DNA of 64,000 nucleotides, taken from NCBI GenBank assembly GCA_030696455.1, contig JAUYSH010000042.1, positions 1 through 64,000 of the forward strand. Direction: 5' to 3'. The number at the start of each line of letters is the position of its first letter. The first letter of the stretch is position 1. Origin of the DNA: Elusimicrobiota bacterium. GTDB taxonomy: Bacteria > Elusimicrobiota > Elusimicrobia > UBA1565 > UBA9628. The translations under genes were made by a program, and so were the position numbers. Positions 15,001-27,000 of this stretch are shown here, piece after piece. The notes beneath the pieces are model-generated. The model did not search any database. It had not been told where the DNA came from and worked only from the letters and a program-made list of their open reading frames with translations.

Positions 15001-18000
15001 GATCCCCGGCGGCAACCAGCGCTTCTGGAACGGCACGGCCTGGCAGGCGGCGCCGATCAGCACGACCGCGGTCGTGTACTCGAGCTCGTGGACCTTGTTC
15101 AACTTCCCGACGGGCGCGGACATCGTGCGCGGCGACCCCTCGCCCAACGGCCGCCAGTATGCGATCCGCGCGATCGCCAGCGACCTCGCGGGCAACGCGG
15201 GCTCCTTCCCGAACTATTTCGTGGCGCGGGCCACCATCTCCTTCGACGGCACGCCGCCGGTCTCGGGCGTGACCACGCCGCCGGACGGCCTCGACACGAC
15301 GAACCTGGGCACGATCACGGGAACGGCCTTCGACCCGCTGGTCAACGCGTCCTCGTCCGACGTGCGCGCCGTCTACGTCAGCATCCAGAACGACCCGGGC
15401 AACCTCGGCGACCCGAACAACTCGGCCTACTGGAACGCCTTGAGCAACACCTGGGTCCTGGGCACCCCGGTCTGGAACCCGACGGTGTACAACGCCGGCT
15501 CCGGCGTGTGGCAGTTCGTCTCCGGCACGATCGACTCGAACCTGTTCGTCGGTTCGTACTACGTCATCCACTCGAGCGCGGTCGACAACGCCGGCAACAC
15601 CACGCCTCTTCCTCTGGCGGGTCAGCCGGCCTACAGCAAGGTCCGCTTCCAGCCGCCGCCCGCGGCCACGGCGATCACCGGGCCGACGAGCCTGCAGTAC
15701 TACAACCAGCTTCCCGGCGCGGCGGGCACGGCCAACGGCGTGACGACCTCCATCGAGATCAAGCTGCGGCGCTTCGACACCGATCAGTGCTGGGGCGGCG
15801 GCGCGACCGGCTTCGGCTGGGTGAACTGCCTCCCGGCCGACGGCACCAACACCCGCGTCGTCTATCCCGCCGCCGGCAACTGGACCTACCCGCCCGGCGG
15901 CGAGAACATGCCCGACTGGTCCTTGGTCAACAACACCACCTTCAGCCTGCAGTCGGTCGGCATCAACTACGCGGCGGTGCGCGAGAGCCCGCCCCAGATC
16001 ACGCAGTTCTTCATCGACCGGTCCTCGCCGGTCTCCTCGGTGAGCTTCCCGGCCAACGGCGCGTTCCTGGCCAGCACGCCGACCTTGAGCGGCGCGACGC
16101 TCGATCCGTTCGGCATCAACGGCGCGGGCGTCAAGACGGTCAAGATCACCTTGCAGCGCCTCGACAACAACTTCTACTGGAACCAGCTGGTCAGCACCTG
16201 GACGGCCGCCGTCGCGCAAAGCACGGCGGCCCATCAGGCCGGGCCCAACACCTGGAGCTTCTCCTCGATCGTCTCGACCTTGACCTGGCAGAACGGCCTC
16301 TCCTACACGCTCGCGGTGTTCTCCGAGGACAAGTCGCTCGGCTCGGCCAACGGCAACACCGAGGTGCCGGCCGCGCCGATCACCTTCAACTTCGACGCGA
16401 CCTTGCCGACGGTGGCGATCCAAGCTCCGGCGGCGGCGCCTTTGCGCCAGGGCCAGGTCACTTTGGCGACGATCTCCGGCACCGCTGCGGCGACGGCCCC
16501 CAACACCATCCGCAAGGTCCAGGTCCGCGTCCAGCAGCAAGCCGGCTCCATTTACGCGAATCCGGGCGTGCCTCCGCTGTCGTTCAGCCAGCTCAACGGC
16601 GACTTGGCGTGGTTCGACGCCACGAATACGGTGGACTGGACGAACTGGCATACATCGACCGGGTTCCTTTATACCAACGGCAGCACCTACACGATCGTGG
16701 CGCGCGCAGAGAACCAGTCGGGGACTTACACCGTCCCGTACGCGAGCACGACCATCGTCTACGACACCTTGGCGCCGTTGTCGGGCGTGAGCGTGCCGGC
16801 AAACCTCGCCATCGTGCCGTCTTTGCCCGCGATTACCGGCACCGCGGCCGATTTGCCCGTCGGCAACCCCGGCGTGGTGAGCGTCATGCGCGCGCGTCTG
16901 AAGCGCCTATCGGATAACACCTATTGGGACGGCTTCAGTACCTGGAACGCCGCGATCCAGACCTTGGGCCCGGGCCAGGGCGTCTCGGTGTATCCGTCCA
17001 CCTGGGCATTCTCCGCGATCAACATCCCGACCGCCGGCGACCTGACCTCGAGCGTGTCCTACTACCTGACCGTCTCCGGCATCGACGACGCGGCCGGCGG
17101 CGGCAACATCGAAATCTGGGACTCGCCGCGCGGCTCGACCTTCACCTTCGACAACACCCCTCCGTTGGCGAGCATCGTGAGCCCGATCAACGACTCGTTC
17201 CGCAACGCGGTGCCGTCGTTCTCGGGTATTTCGACCGACGATGTCCTGGTCTCGACCGTTCAACTGTCTTTGCAGAACGCCTCGATCGTCGCACCCAACT
17301 GCTACAACCCCGCGGTCAACGCGTTCAATGCGGCCTGCCCGGCGTGGTTTGGCGCGCAGGGCACAAACGCCAACTGGACCTTCGCCTTCCCCGTCCAGCC
17401 GTGGCTCCAGGCGAACCAGTATGTGCTGCGTTCCTCGGCGACCGATGTCGCGACGAACATTCAGACCGCCCTGTCTTCGGCTGCGTTCACTTACGACCGC
17501 AACGCGTCCACCGCGGGCGTGACGGTGCCTTCGGCGGGCGCGTTGGGGCCGTTCCTGGGAGACATCACAGGCACCGGGCTTGACGCCCCGGCCGGCATCT
17601 CGAGCCTGCGTCTGGCGATCTCCTCGGGCGCGGGCCTTGGGAACTGGTACAACGGCTCCGTGTTCACTGGCGGCGCGCCGACCTTCTTTGCGACGAGCGC
17701 CTATGTCGTGGGCGCGCCCGACACCTGGGCGTGGGCGTACCCGGTCCTGACCGACGGCCAGTTGTACACCTTGCGCGCGCGCACAGTGGACTTCGCGTCC
17801 AATCAACGCGATCAGGATTTCAACTTCCGTTTCGATTCGTCGAGCCCGACGGCGTCCGTGGCCGATCCCGTCCAGGGCGCGTTTAAGACGGCGAGCTTCA
17901 CGATCTCAGGCGGTTCGAGCGATTTCGACCCCGACGGCGCGGGCCCGCTCGGCGGGACCGTGATTTCGACCGTGGCGGTCTCTATCGAGCGGCTGGGCAC

Positions 18001-21000
18001 GGGGCTGTGTTACACCTTGGGCGTGGGTTTCAACGCGCCCTGCCCGAACTTCATCCCAGCCGAGGGCGCGCCCGGCGCGTGGACCTTCACGGCCTTGCCC
18101 AACCCGTATCTGACGAGCGAGAGTTACACGGTCGTGGCACGGGCTTTGGACGCCGCGGGCAACACGCAGGATGTGTTCACTCCCGCGACCAGCTCCAACA
18201 CCTTCACTTACGACACCACCGTGCCGGTGGTCTCGATCATCACGCCCATCCCGGGCCGCGTGAAAGCCGTGGCCGGCGGTTTGGTGGGCACGGGCACGGC
18301 CGCCGCCGGTGTGCCGACGGGCTTGGCCTTGGTCGACCTGCGCGTACGGCGTGAGGGCGTCAATGTGTTCGCCGACCCGAACTCGGGCCTGAACTTCAGT
18401 CAGGCCGACGGGGACCTGGCCTGGTTTAACGCCGCTACGGTCTCGGTGCCGCCGTGGACGAACTGGACGGTGTCGAGCGCGGTGCCGTTCACGGGTCTCG
18501 ATGGCAGCACCTTCTCCTTCATCGCACGCTCCCTTAACAAGGCGGGCGTGTACTCGACGACCTATGCGACGAGCACCTTCGTTTATGACTCGCGCCCGCC
18601 TGAGACCGGCGTGACCGTGCCGGCCAACGGCGCCTTCATCAACACCTTGGCTTCTCTGACCGGGACCGCGGTCGACTTCCCTTTGATTAATCCGGGCATC
18701 ACCGCTTCGGTCGGCGTTCGCTTCAAACGCCTATCCGATGGAAACTTCTGGACCGGCTTCGGAACCTGGAGCGGCACGCTTGCGACGATGGGGGCGGCGC
18801 AGGGCGTACAGGTGTTCCCGTCTTCGTGGGTGGTCTCGCCTGCCAACCTGCCCACTCCGGCCGACCTGACCTCGGGCGTGTCGTATTATGTCACTACCTC
18901 CGGTCTCGATGACGCCACGCCCGGCGGCAACCCCGAGTTGTACGACTCGCCGCGCGGCTCGACCTTCACCTTCGACAACACCGTGCCGGTGACGGGCATC
19001 GTTAGCCCTGTCGACGGCTCCTTCCGCAACACCGTGGCGGCGGTCAACGGCTCCGGCTTCGACGCGGTGTCGATCTCGACCGTCCAATTGTCTTTGGAGA
19101 ACACCTCGATCGCCGCGCCCAACTGCTATAACGCGGCGCTCAATGTGTTCAACGCGGCCTGCCCGGCGTGGTTCGCGGCGCAGGGTTCGACCATCGCCTG
19201 GTCGTACGCGTTCCCCGTTCAGCCCTGGACCCAGGCGCAGTCGTATGTTCTGCGCTCGTCCGCCACCGATGTCGCGGCGAACGCGCAGCTCACGCTCTCC
19301 TCGGCGGCGTTCACTTACGACCGCAACGCGGCCACGGCGGCGGTGACCGTCCCCGGCCTCGGCGCGCTCGGACCGTTTATGGGGAACATCGCGGGCACCG
19401 GGCTCGACGCCCCGGCCGGCGTGTCGAGCCTGCGCCTGGCGGTCTCCTCCGGGGCGGGTCTGGGCAACTGGTATGACGGCGCGGTGTTCACGGGCGTTTC
19501 GCCGGTCTTCTTTACGACGAGCGCGTATGTGTACGGCGCTCCGGACACCTGGTCCTGGTCGTATCCGACCTTGACCGACGGTCAACTCTATACCATGCGC
19601 GTGCGCACGCTCGACCGGGCGGGCAACCAGCGCGACCAGGACGCGAGCTTCCGCTTCGACTCGTCGAGCCCGACCGCCGTCGTGACGAATCCGGTCCAGA
19701 ACGCCTTTAAGACCGGCAACTTCGCGATCGCCGGCAACTCGAGCGATCCCGACCCCGACGGCGCGGGCCCGCGCGCGGGGACCTTGGTGTCTACGGTCGC
19801 GGTGTCGATCGAGCGGCTGGGCTCGGGAATGTGTTACACCTTCGGCGTCGGTTTCAACGCGCCCTGCCCGAACTACATTCCGGCTTTCGGCGCGCCCGGC
19901 GCGTGGACCTTCACGCCCGCGCCCAACCCGTACATCACCGGCGAGACTTACATCGTCAGCGTGCGGGCCGGAGACAACGCGGGCAACACTCAGGATGTGT
20001 TTACGCCCGCTACGAGCTCGAACACCTTCATCTATAACACCGCGGTGCCGACCGTGGGCATCGCTTACCCCGCCCAGCCGCGTCACCGCGATCTGCTCAC
20101 GCTTTCGGGCACGGCGAACGATGCGATCCCGACCTCGCTCGCGAAGGTCCAGGTCCGCGTGCGGCGCCTGTCGGCCCCGGCGCGTTACGCCGACCCGCTC
20201 GACTTCGGCACGCCGCACGCGTTCTCCGTCCTCGTTGCCAACGCCGACAGCGCCTGGTTCGACGCCGCTACGGTCTCGAACCCGCCGTGGACGAATTGGA
20301 CCTTGTCGAGCGGCGTGCCGTTCGTGAGCAGCGAGCAGTACAGCATCGAGGCGCGCGCGCTCAACCAGGCCGGCACTTACTCGACGATCTACGCGTCGCA
20401 CACCTTGATCTTCGACACGAATCCGCCTCTGACGACGGTGCTGCTGCCTGTGCACCTCTCGACGGTCTCGGCCCTGCCGCTGCTGACCGGCGCCTCGGCC
20501 GATCAGCCCGCGGGCAACGGCGGCCTCGTCTCCGACATCCGCCTGCGGCTGGTGCGCCTCGACCTCAATCAGTTCTGGACGGGCTCGGGCTGGTCCGGCT
20601 CGGTCTCCCAGCTGACCAAGGACGAGGGCGTCGAGATCCACGTCTCGAGCTGGACCCTCTCGACCAACCTGCCCGCGATCGGCCAGCTGACCAACGGAGT
20701 CTCCTATTATCTGACGACCTCAGGCCTGGACGACGCGGCTCCGCCGACCGGCAACGCCGAGGCGTTCAACGACCCGGTGCGCGCGTCCACCTTCACGGTC
20801 GACCTCGTCGGCCCGGTCGCGGGCTTCACGGCGCCGAGCAACCTCTCCGTGATCTCGACGCTCGCCAAGATCCGCGGCACGGCGGCGGACGCGCTGGCCG
20901 GCGTCTCGACGGCCGGCCAGATCGAGATCGCGATCGCCGAGGACGGCCCCAACAACGGCTGCTGGAACGGCACGATCGCGGGCGGCACGTTCACGCTCGC

Positions 21001-24000
21001 GGGCTGCCCGATCTACTATCCGATCACGGGCGGCGACCGCGGGGGCGAGTTCTCCCAGGTGTCGACCTTCTGGGAGGTGAACGCGCCGCCGCCGACGACA
21101 CAGTTCGGCTACAAGGTCTGGGTGCGCGCGCGTGATAACGCGACGCCTTCCGGAAACGTCACGGCGCCCGCGACGATCTCCTCGATCACCTTCGTTTACA
21201 ACACGAGCCTGCCGGCCGCGGCGATCCTCGTGCCTCCGTCCTTGCCCGCCCCGGGAGGCAACCTGGCGGCCGCGTTCACGGTCTCCGGCACGGCCTCGGA
21301 CACCTTCGGCATCACCGGGACCTCGGTCGCCTATCAGGAAGCGGACACGAACATGTATTGGGACGGGGTTTCGACCTTCTCGTCCGTGACGCCGGTCTGG
21401 ACCAACGCGCCGTTCGCGGGCATCACGCCGAGCTTCACCTTCTCGACGCCGGCGCCCGTCCCGGCGGCCTCGACGGGCCGCAATTACAACCTCTACGTCA
21501 AGGCGATCAACAGCGCCGGCCTCGAGCAGGCGGCTTCGGCGAACACGGTCAAGTGGGACACCACCAAGCCCGCGGCCTCCGTCAACCTCCCTCTCAACAA
21601 TGCCTACGGCCGGACCTTGCCGAGCGTGACCGGCGTCGCCTCCGACCCCGGCGCCGCCGCGTCGGGCGTGGGCGGTACGCAGATCCAGATCAAGCGCGTG
21701 CTGGCCAGCGACTGCTGGGGCGGCGGCGCGTGGGGCGTCAACTGCACCACCGCGTCGTCCTGGCTGACCCCGATCGCGGGCACGCCGTGGACCAAGAACA
21801 CCCAGCTGCCGCCCGCGAACAATCTTCCCGGCGGCCTCGAGGACGGCAAGGAGTACGAGATCTCGGCGCGCGCCTTCGACCTGGCGGGCAACACGCAGAC
21901 CGCGACGACCGCGAACACCTTCCGCTTCGACGTGTCTTCTCCGTCGGTCGCCGCCGTGCTGCCGGCCCACGGCAGCCGCTACGCGTCGCTGACGATGATC
22001 AGCGGCACCGCGGCCGACCAGCTCCCGGGCGAGTTCAACGTGACCTTCCCCCGCGTGCGCGTCCACGACATCCCGCTCAACCAGTACTGGGTCGCCGGCA
22101 CCGGCTGGGTGACCTCGGCCTTCCCCGGCTTCCCGGATCTGTGGAACACGGCGATCGACTCGACCTCGGTCGCCGGGACCTTCACCTGGCATTACGACGC
22201 GGCGGCCGGGGCTCCCGCTCTGAGCGCCAACTGGCCCGACCGCGACAACGGCCTGCGCGTCGAGGTGCGGGCGCTCGACGCCGCGGGCAACTACACGATC
22301 GCCTCCTCGACCTTCAGCTTCGACGCGACGCGCCCCGGCTCCTACGTGCTGTACCCGCCGATGGACGGGGTGACCTATTCGACGATGGCCGTCATCGGCG
22401 GGACCTCGACCGACAACACCTCGCCGATCACCGACGTCGGCATCAAGATGTGGTACGTCACGGGCCCCACGACCTACTACTGGAGTCCGGCGACGCCGCA
22501 CTGGAACCCGATCGACTCCGGCTTCTGGTCGATCGGCGGCTCGGCCGGCCCCGCGGCCACGATCAATCCTTGGGCCTACAACTCGACCCAGAACCCCGAC
22601 TTCGCCAACCCGGGCACCTTGAACTACGCCTGGAAGGAAGGCACTCACGACGGCGGCAACGGCAAGCTGTTCCACATCATCACGCGCGGCGTCGACGGCG
22701 CGGGCAACGCGCAGACCGTCTTCTCGACGCGGACCTTCCGCTTCGACAACGTGCCGCCTTTCTCGCAGCCCGTGGCGCCCATCCATAACGCGGCTTACCG
22801 CACGCTGACGACCCTGTCCGGCTCCTCGACCGACGACGTCGGCTCGGTCGTCTCGCTGTCGGTGTCCATCTACGACGAAGAGGCGGCGCGCTACTTCGAC
22901 GGCACGGGCTTCGGCTCGATCCCCGAGGTGTGGCTGCCGGTCCTGCCCGCGAACCTGCACCAGACCTCGTGGACCTTCACGAACGGCTCCCTGGCGTACC
23001 TCACGGAGCATCACTACGTCATCAAGTCGTCGGCGACCGACAACGTGGGCAACGTCCAGTCCGCGATCGGCTCCGCGCGCTTCCTGTTCGAGACGGACCC
23101 TCCGAACTCGACGGTGGTCAACCCGTCGAACCTGACGACCTACGACGACACGAAGATCCTCATCGGCGGCTCGACGGACCCGAACTTCCTGGGCGGCATC
23201 ACCGGCAAAGGCTCGGGCGTCGTGCCCACGCTCGGCTGGCATCAGGGCGCGATCGACATCGCGGTGTTCCGCGACACCGCGCCCCTGGTCGCCGGCGGCC
23301 CCGTCCCGTACGGCGGCTGGGACTCGACCGGCTATTTCTGGAACGGCTCGACCTGGGTCGCGAGCTCGGGCGGCCCGCTGTTCGTCCCGGCGACCTTCGT
23401 GGACGCCTTCGGCAACTGGCAGTACGACAAGCTCACCTGCCCGCGCCCGAGCCCGACGGATCCCTGCTGGGTGCGCGGCGACCCGTACGTCGCCTGGACG
23501 CGCGCGACCGACAACGCCGGCAACCAGCAGGTCGTCATCCAGGACGGCCCTCGCTTCTTCATCTCCGGCGTGGCCCAGAGCTTCGAGATCGTGACCTCCT
23601 CCAACCCGAGCACGGTCGGCAACGACATCACGGTCACGGTGACCGCGCGCGACGGCCCCGGCGGCACGGGCGGCGTCGCGTCGAGCTACAGCGGCACGGT
23701 CCGGTTCCTGATGGTGGACGGCGCGGGCGGCCCGGAGAGCTCCGACGACGACCTGGTGTCCGACAGCCTGCACGGCCTGCCGAAGGACTTCCCTTTCACC
23801 ACCGGCACGCTCGGCGAGAACGGCGTGAAGGCGTTCACGATCCGCATACGCAAGGCCGGCTCGCGCCTGCTCCGCGTCCAGCAGGTCGACAACGCGGCCC
23901 TGTTCGGCATCCTGAACCTGACCGCGCACCGCAAGACCGGCACCCAGGTGCAGCTGATCGCGGACTGCGACCCGCTCGGCCAGCAGCCGGGGCCGGGCGT

Positions 24001-27000
24001 CGTCACGCCGGGGTCCCAGGGCCGCACCGGAACGCCCCGCACGCGCACGGCCGGGCAGACCGTGGCCTATTGCGCCCGGGTCACCGACGAATTCTACAAC
24101 GTGGACACCGATTCGACGACGACCGTCTACGTGACCGACTCGGACGTTAACAACGAGTCCGTCAGCCCCGACCAGTACCTCGTCATACCGGGCGGATCGG
24201 TCGGCTTCAACCGCGTGTTCGTGACCGCCGACGTGGTCGGGCAGGTCGTGCAGTCCACGGGCTCGGGCGTATTCCCCAACGCGTCCAACCCGGCGACCTC
24301 GGTCGTCGTCATCGGCCAGCCGGCGGACCGCCTGGTGGCGCTGCTCCCCAATGAGACTCGGGTGCAGGGTAAATTCTCCGTTCCGCCCTTCGGCAAGACG
24401 CTCGGTGCGACGGACGAGGTCCAGGCCGGCTCGACCATCTCGCTGCGGGTATTCGCCGTCGACCCGTTCTACAACGACGACGCCTCGGTCGCCTTCCCCG
24501 TGACCGCGCGACTGTGGAGCGATTCTTTCACCGGCTCGTTCACCCAGTCCTTGCAGGGGGGAGCGACGACCTTCGTCTTCACCCCGGTCGTCGCCGGGAC
24601 CCAGAGCTTCGCCGCCCAGTCCGCGTCCTTGCCGGCGGCGACCTCGAACTACTACACGCCGACGCCGGCCAGGGTCTGGTGGGCGCCGCCCGTGAAGTTC
24701 CAAATGCTCGTCGCCGGCCAGACGGCCGGGCCCGGCAAGCCGCCCTACGACGCGAACCCCACGACCGGCGGCCGCGCCGTCGCGGCCCCCGCCCTGCTCA
24801 CGGCGGGCGTGACCACGGCGATCACGATCAATCTCGTCGACCCCTACTTCAACGTCGTGAAGGCGACCACGCCGTTCATGCCGCTCGTGGCGAGCGTGAC
24901 GAAGCCGCTGGCCCAGCTCGACTTCCAGAACGACCCGAACATCCAGCTGCGGGGCCTGTCTCCCAGCCCGTTCCAGCGGACCTTGGTCGCCGGCACGACC
25001 TCCTTCTCCTTCATACCCGTCACGCGCAACGCCGCGATGCAGCTGCGCGTCACCGACACGAACCTGACCGGCACCTTCTACAGCACCGACACCGTCTCCA
25101 ACGCGGCCGTCCAGGCGAATACTCCGCTGTCGCTGCTCGTGCAGATGCCCGGCGAGACCTACGCGGAAGGCACCGTGGCCGGCAAGACGGGGGTCCCGTC
25201 GACCTTGACCGCGGGCGACTCCTACGGCGTGACGGTGCGCGCGGTCGACCTGTACAACAACCTCGCTAACGACGGCCGCTCGGTCCGCCTCACCACGAAC
25301 GACCCGTACGCCGTCGTGCCGGCGCCTCAGTCGCTGGCGCTCGGGCAGACGCCTTTCGCCGGCTTCCTGCCGAGCGCGGCGACCGGCAACCTCGTGGTGA
25401 CCGGCGTGGACAACGACGTGGAGGTGCCCGCGTTGACCGGACAGTCCGTGTCCGGCATCACGGTCGTCCCGGGCGCCCCGGACCGCATGATCGTCGTTCT
25501 CAACGGGGAAACCTTGGTCCCGGGCAAGACGGTCGCGCCCTTCGGCGTCTCGGGCATCCCGATGCAGTCCACGGCCGGCGTGTTCTTCGGCGCGAACGTC
25601 TACGCGACCGACGCTCGCTACAACGTGGTCAACACGGTGGCCAAGCCGGCCATCGTCATGACCTCCAACGATCCGTTCGTCCCGGCCCTCGGCTCGGTGG
25701 CGATGGCCGCGGGCGCGGCCTCGGTGCCGTCGATCCTGCTGCGCACGGCCGGCAATCGGACCCTGACGGCCGCCGACGGCGGCGGAGGCGGCCCCGCGCT
25801 CTCCAACGGCGTCTCCAATACCCTGGGCGTGCTGCCGAACAGCCCGACGCGCCTGCGCACGATGACGCCCGTGGAGACCCGGGTGCCCGGCTCGACCGCG
25901 AACGGGCGCACGGGTGCCGCGTACACGGCCCAGGCCGGCTTCGTGTTCAACGCGACCGTGGACATCACCGACGCGTTCTGGAACCTGACGCCGGGCGTCA
26001 CCCAGCAGATCCGCCTCGTCGCCGACGACCCGTTCGCCGTGATCGTGCCGACGACGCAGGTCGTGACGACCTCGGCGACCTACTCGGTCACGCTCAAGCG
26101 CGCGGGCACCACGATCCTGCGCTCCGAGCTCGTCGACGGGCTGTCGTACCCTTCGCTCACGGCGGACGACTCGACTCCGATCACGGTGATGCCCGGGACG
26201 CCGTCGCGCCTCCTGACCATCATGCCCGGCGAGACCTTCAGCCAGGGCTCTCCGACCGGCAAGGGGGGAACGCCGATCGCCCAAAGCGCGGGCACGGGCT
26301 TCAGCGTGCAGGTCGGCGTGGTCGACAACTTCTTCAACCTGGTGCCCGGCCGGGCCGCCGACGCGCTCCTGACGCTTCCGACCGACCCGTACGCGCCCTC
26401 GGTGTCCACGGCCGCGGTCAACACGGCGGCGGGCTTCACGCCGCCGATGGCCGTGAGCCTGCGCCGCGCGGCGACGGGGCATTACCTCGTGGCCTCGGAC
26501 TTCGGCGCCTCGGGCCTCTCCAGCGACCCTCAGTCCTCGACCTTCACGGTGCTGCCGGCGGCGCCCATGGGGCTGCAGCTCCTCCTGGCGGGCCAGATCC
26601 CGGTCCCGGGGTCGGGCGATTACCCCAACGGAGGCGTCACGGGCGTGATCTCGACGCCGACGGCGGGCGTGCCCTTGCTCGGCACGGTCAACCTCGTCGA
26701 CCGGTACATGAACGTCTCGCCCGCCGGCGCGCGGCCGCTCGTGTACCTGAACACGAACGACGCCTACGACATCGACCCGGCCACCGCCGCGCTGATCGGC
26801 GGCTCCTTGCCCGTCGGCCCGATCCTGGTGACGAAGTCCTCGGCGGCGGTCGTGCGCGTCTCGCCGCAGGACTCGGCGCCCGATCAGGTCTGCACGGCCA
26901 ACGCGCCGACCAACATCTGTCTGGCGTCGGCCCCCGCGGCCGTGTCCGTGCCGTTCCGCGTCTTCGCCTCCACGGCCATCGGGCTGCAGGTCGTCCTCCC

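Larger units (their letters stand above)
2804..23560 (+). repeat. Array of 54 tandem Ig-like units within the giant ORF
   Basis: I counted 54 junctions of the form [FYWVIL]-[DN]-x-x-x-P followed within about 10 residues by a second P and then an [ILF]-x-G-T-A-x-D strand. Mean unit length is about 128 residues (6,919 residues over 54 units). Conserved positions include Y-W-[ND]-G-x-x-W in the middle and R-A-x-D-x-A-G-N near the end, the usual signature of bacterial extracellular Ig-like or cadherin-like repeats. Units diverge widely except for the duplicated blocks listed separately. Confidence 0.85.

Noticed and set aside
2804-23560. Tandem repeats as a CRISPR array or satellite DNA
   Set aside because: Units are about 380 bases, in frame and diverged at nucleotide level with conserved protein motifs; they are coding domain repeats.
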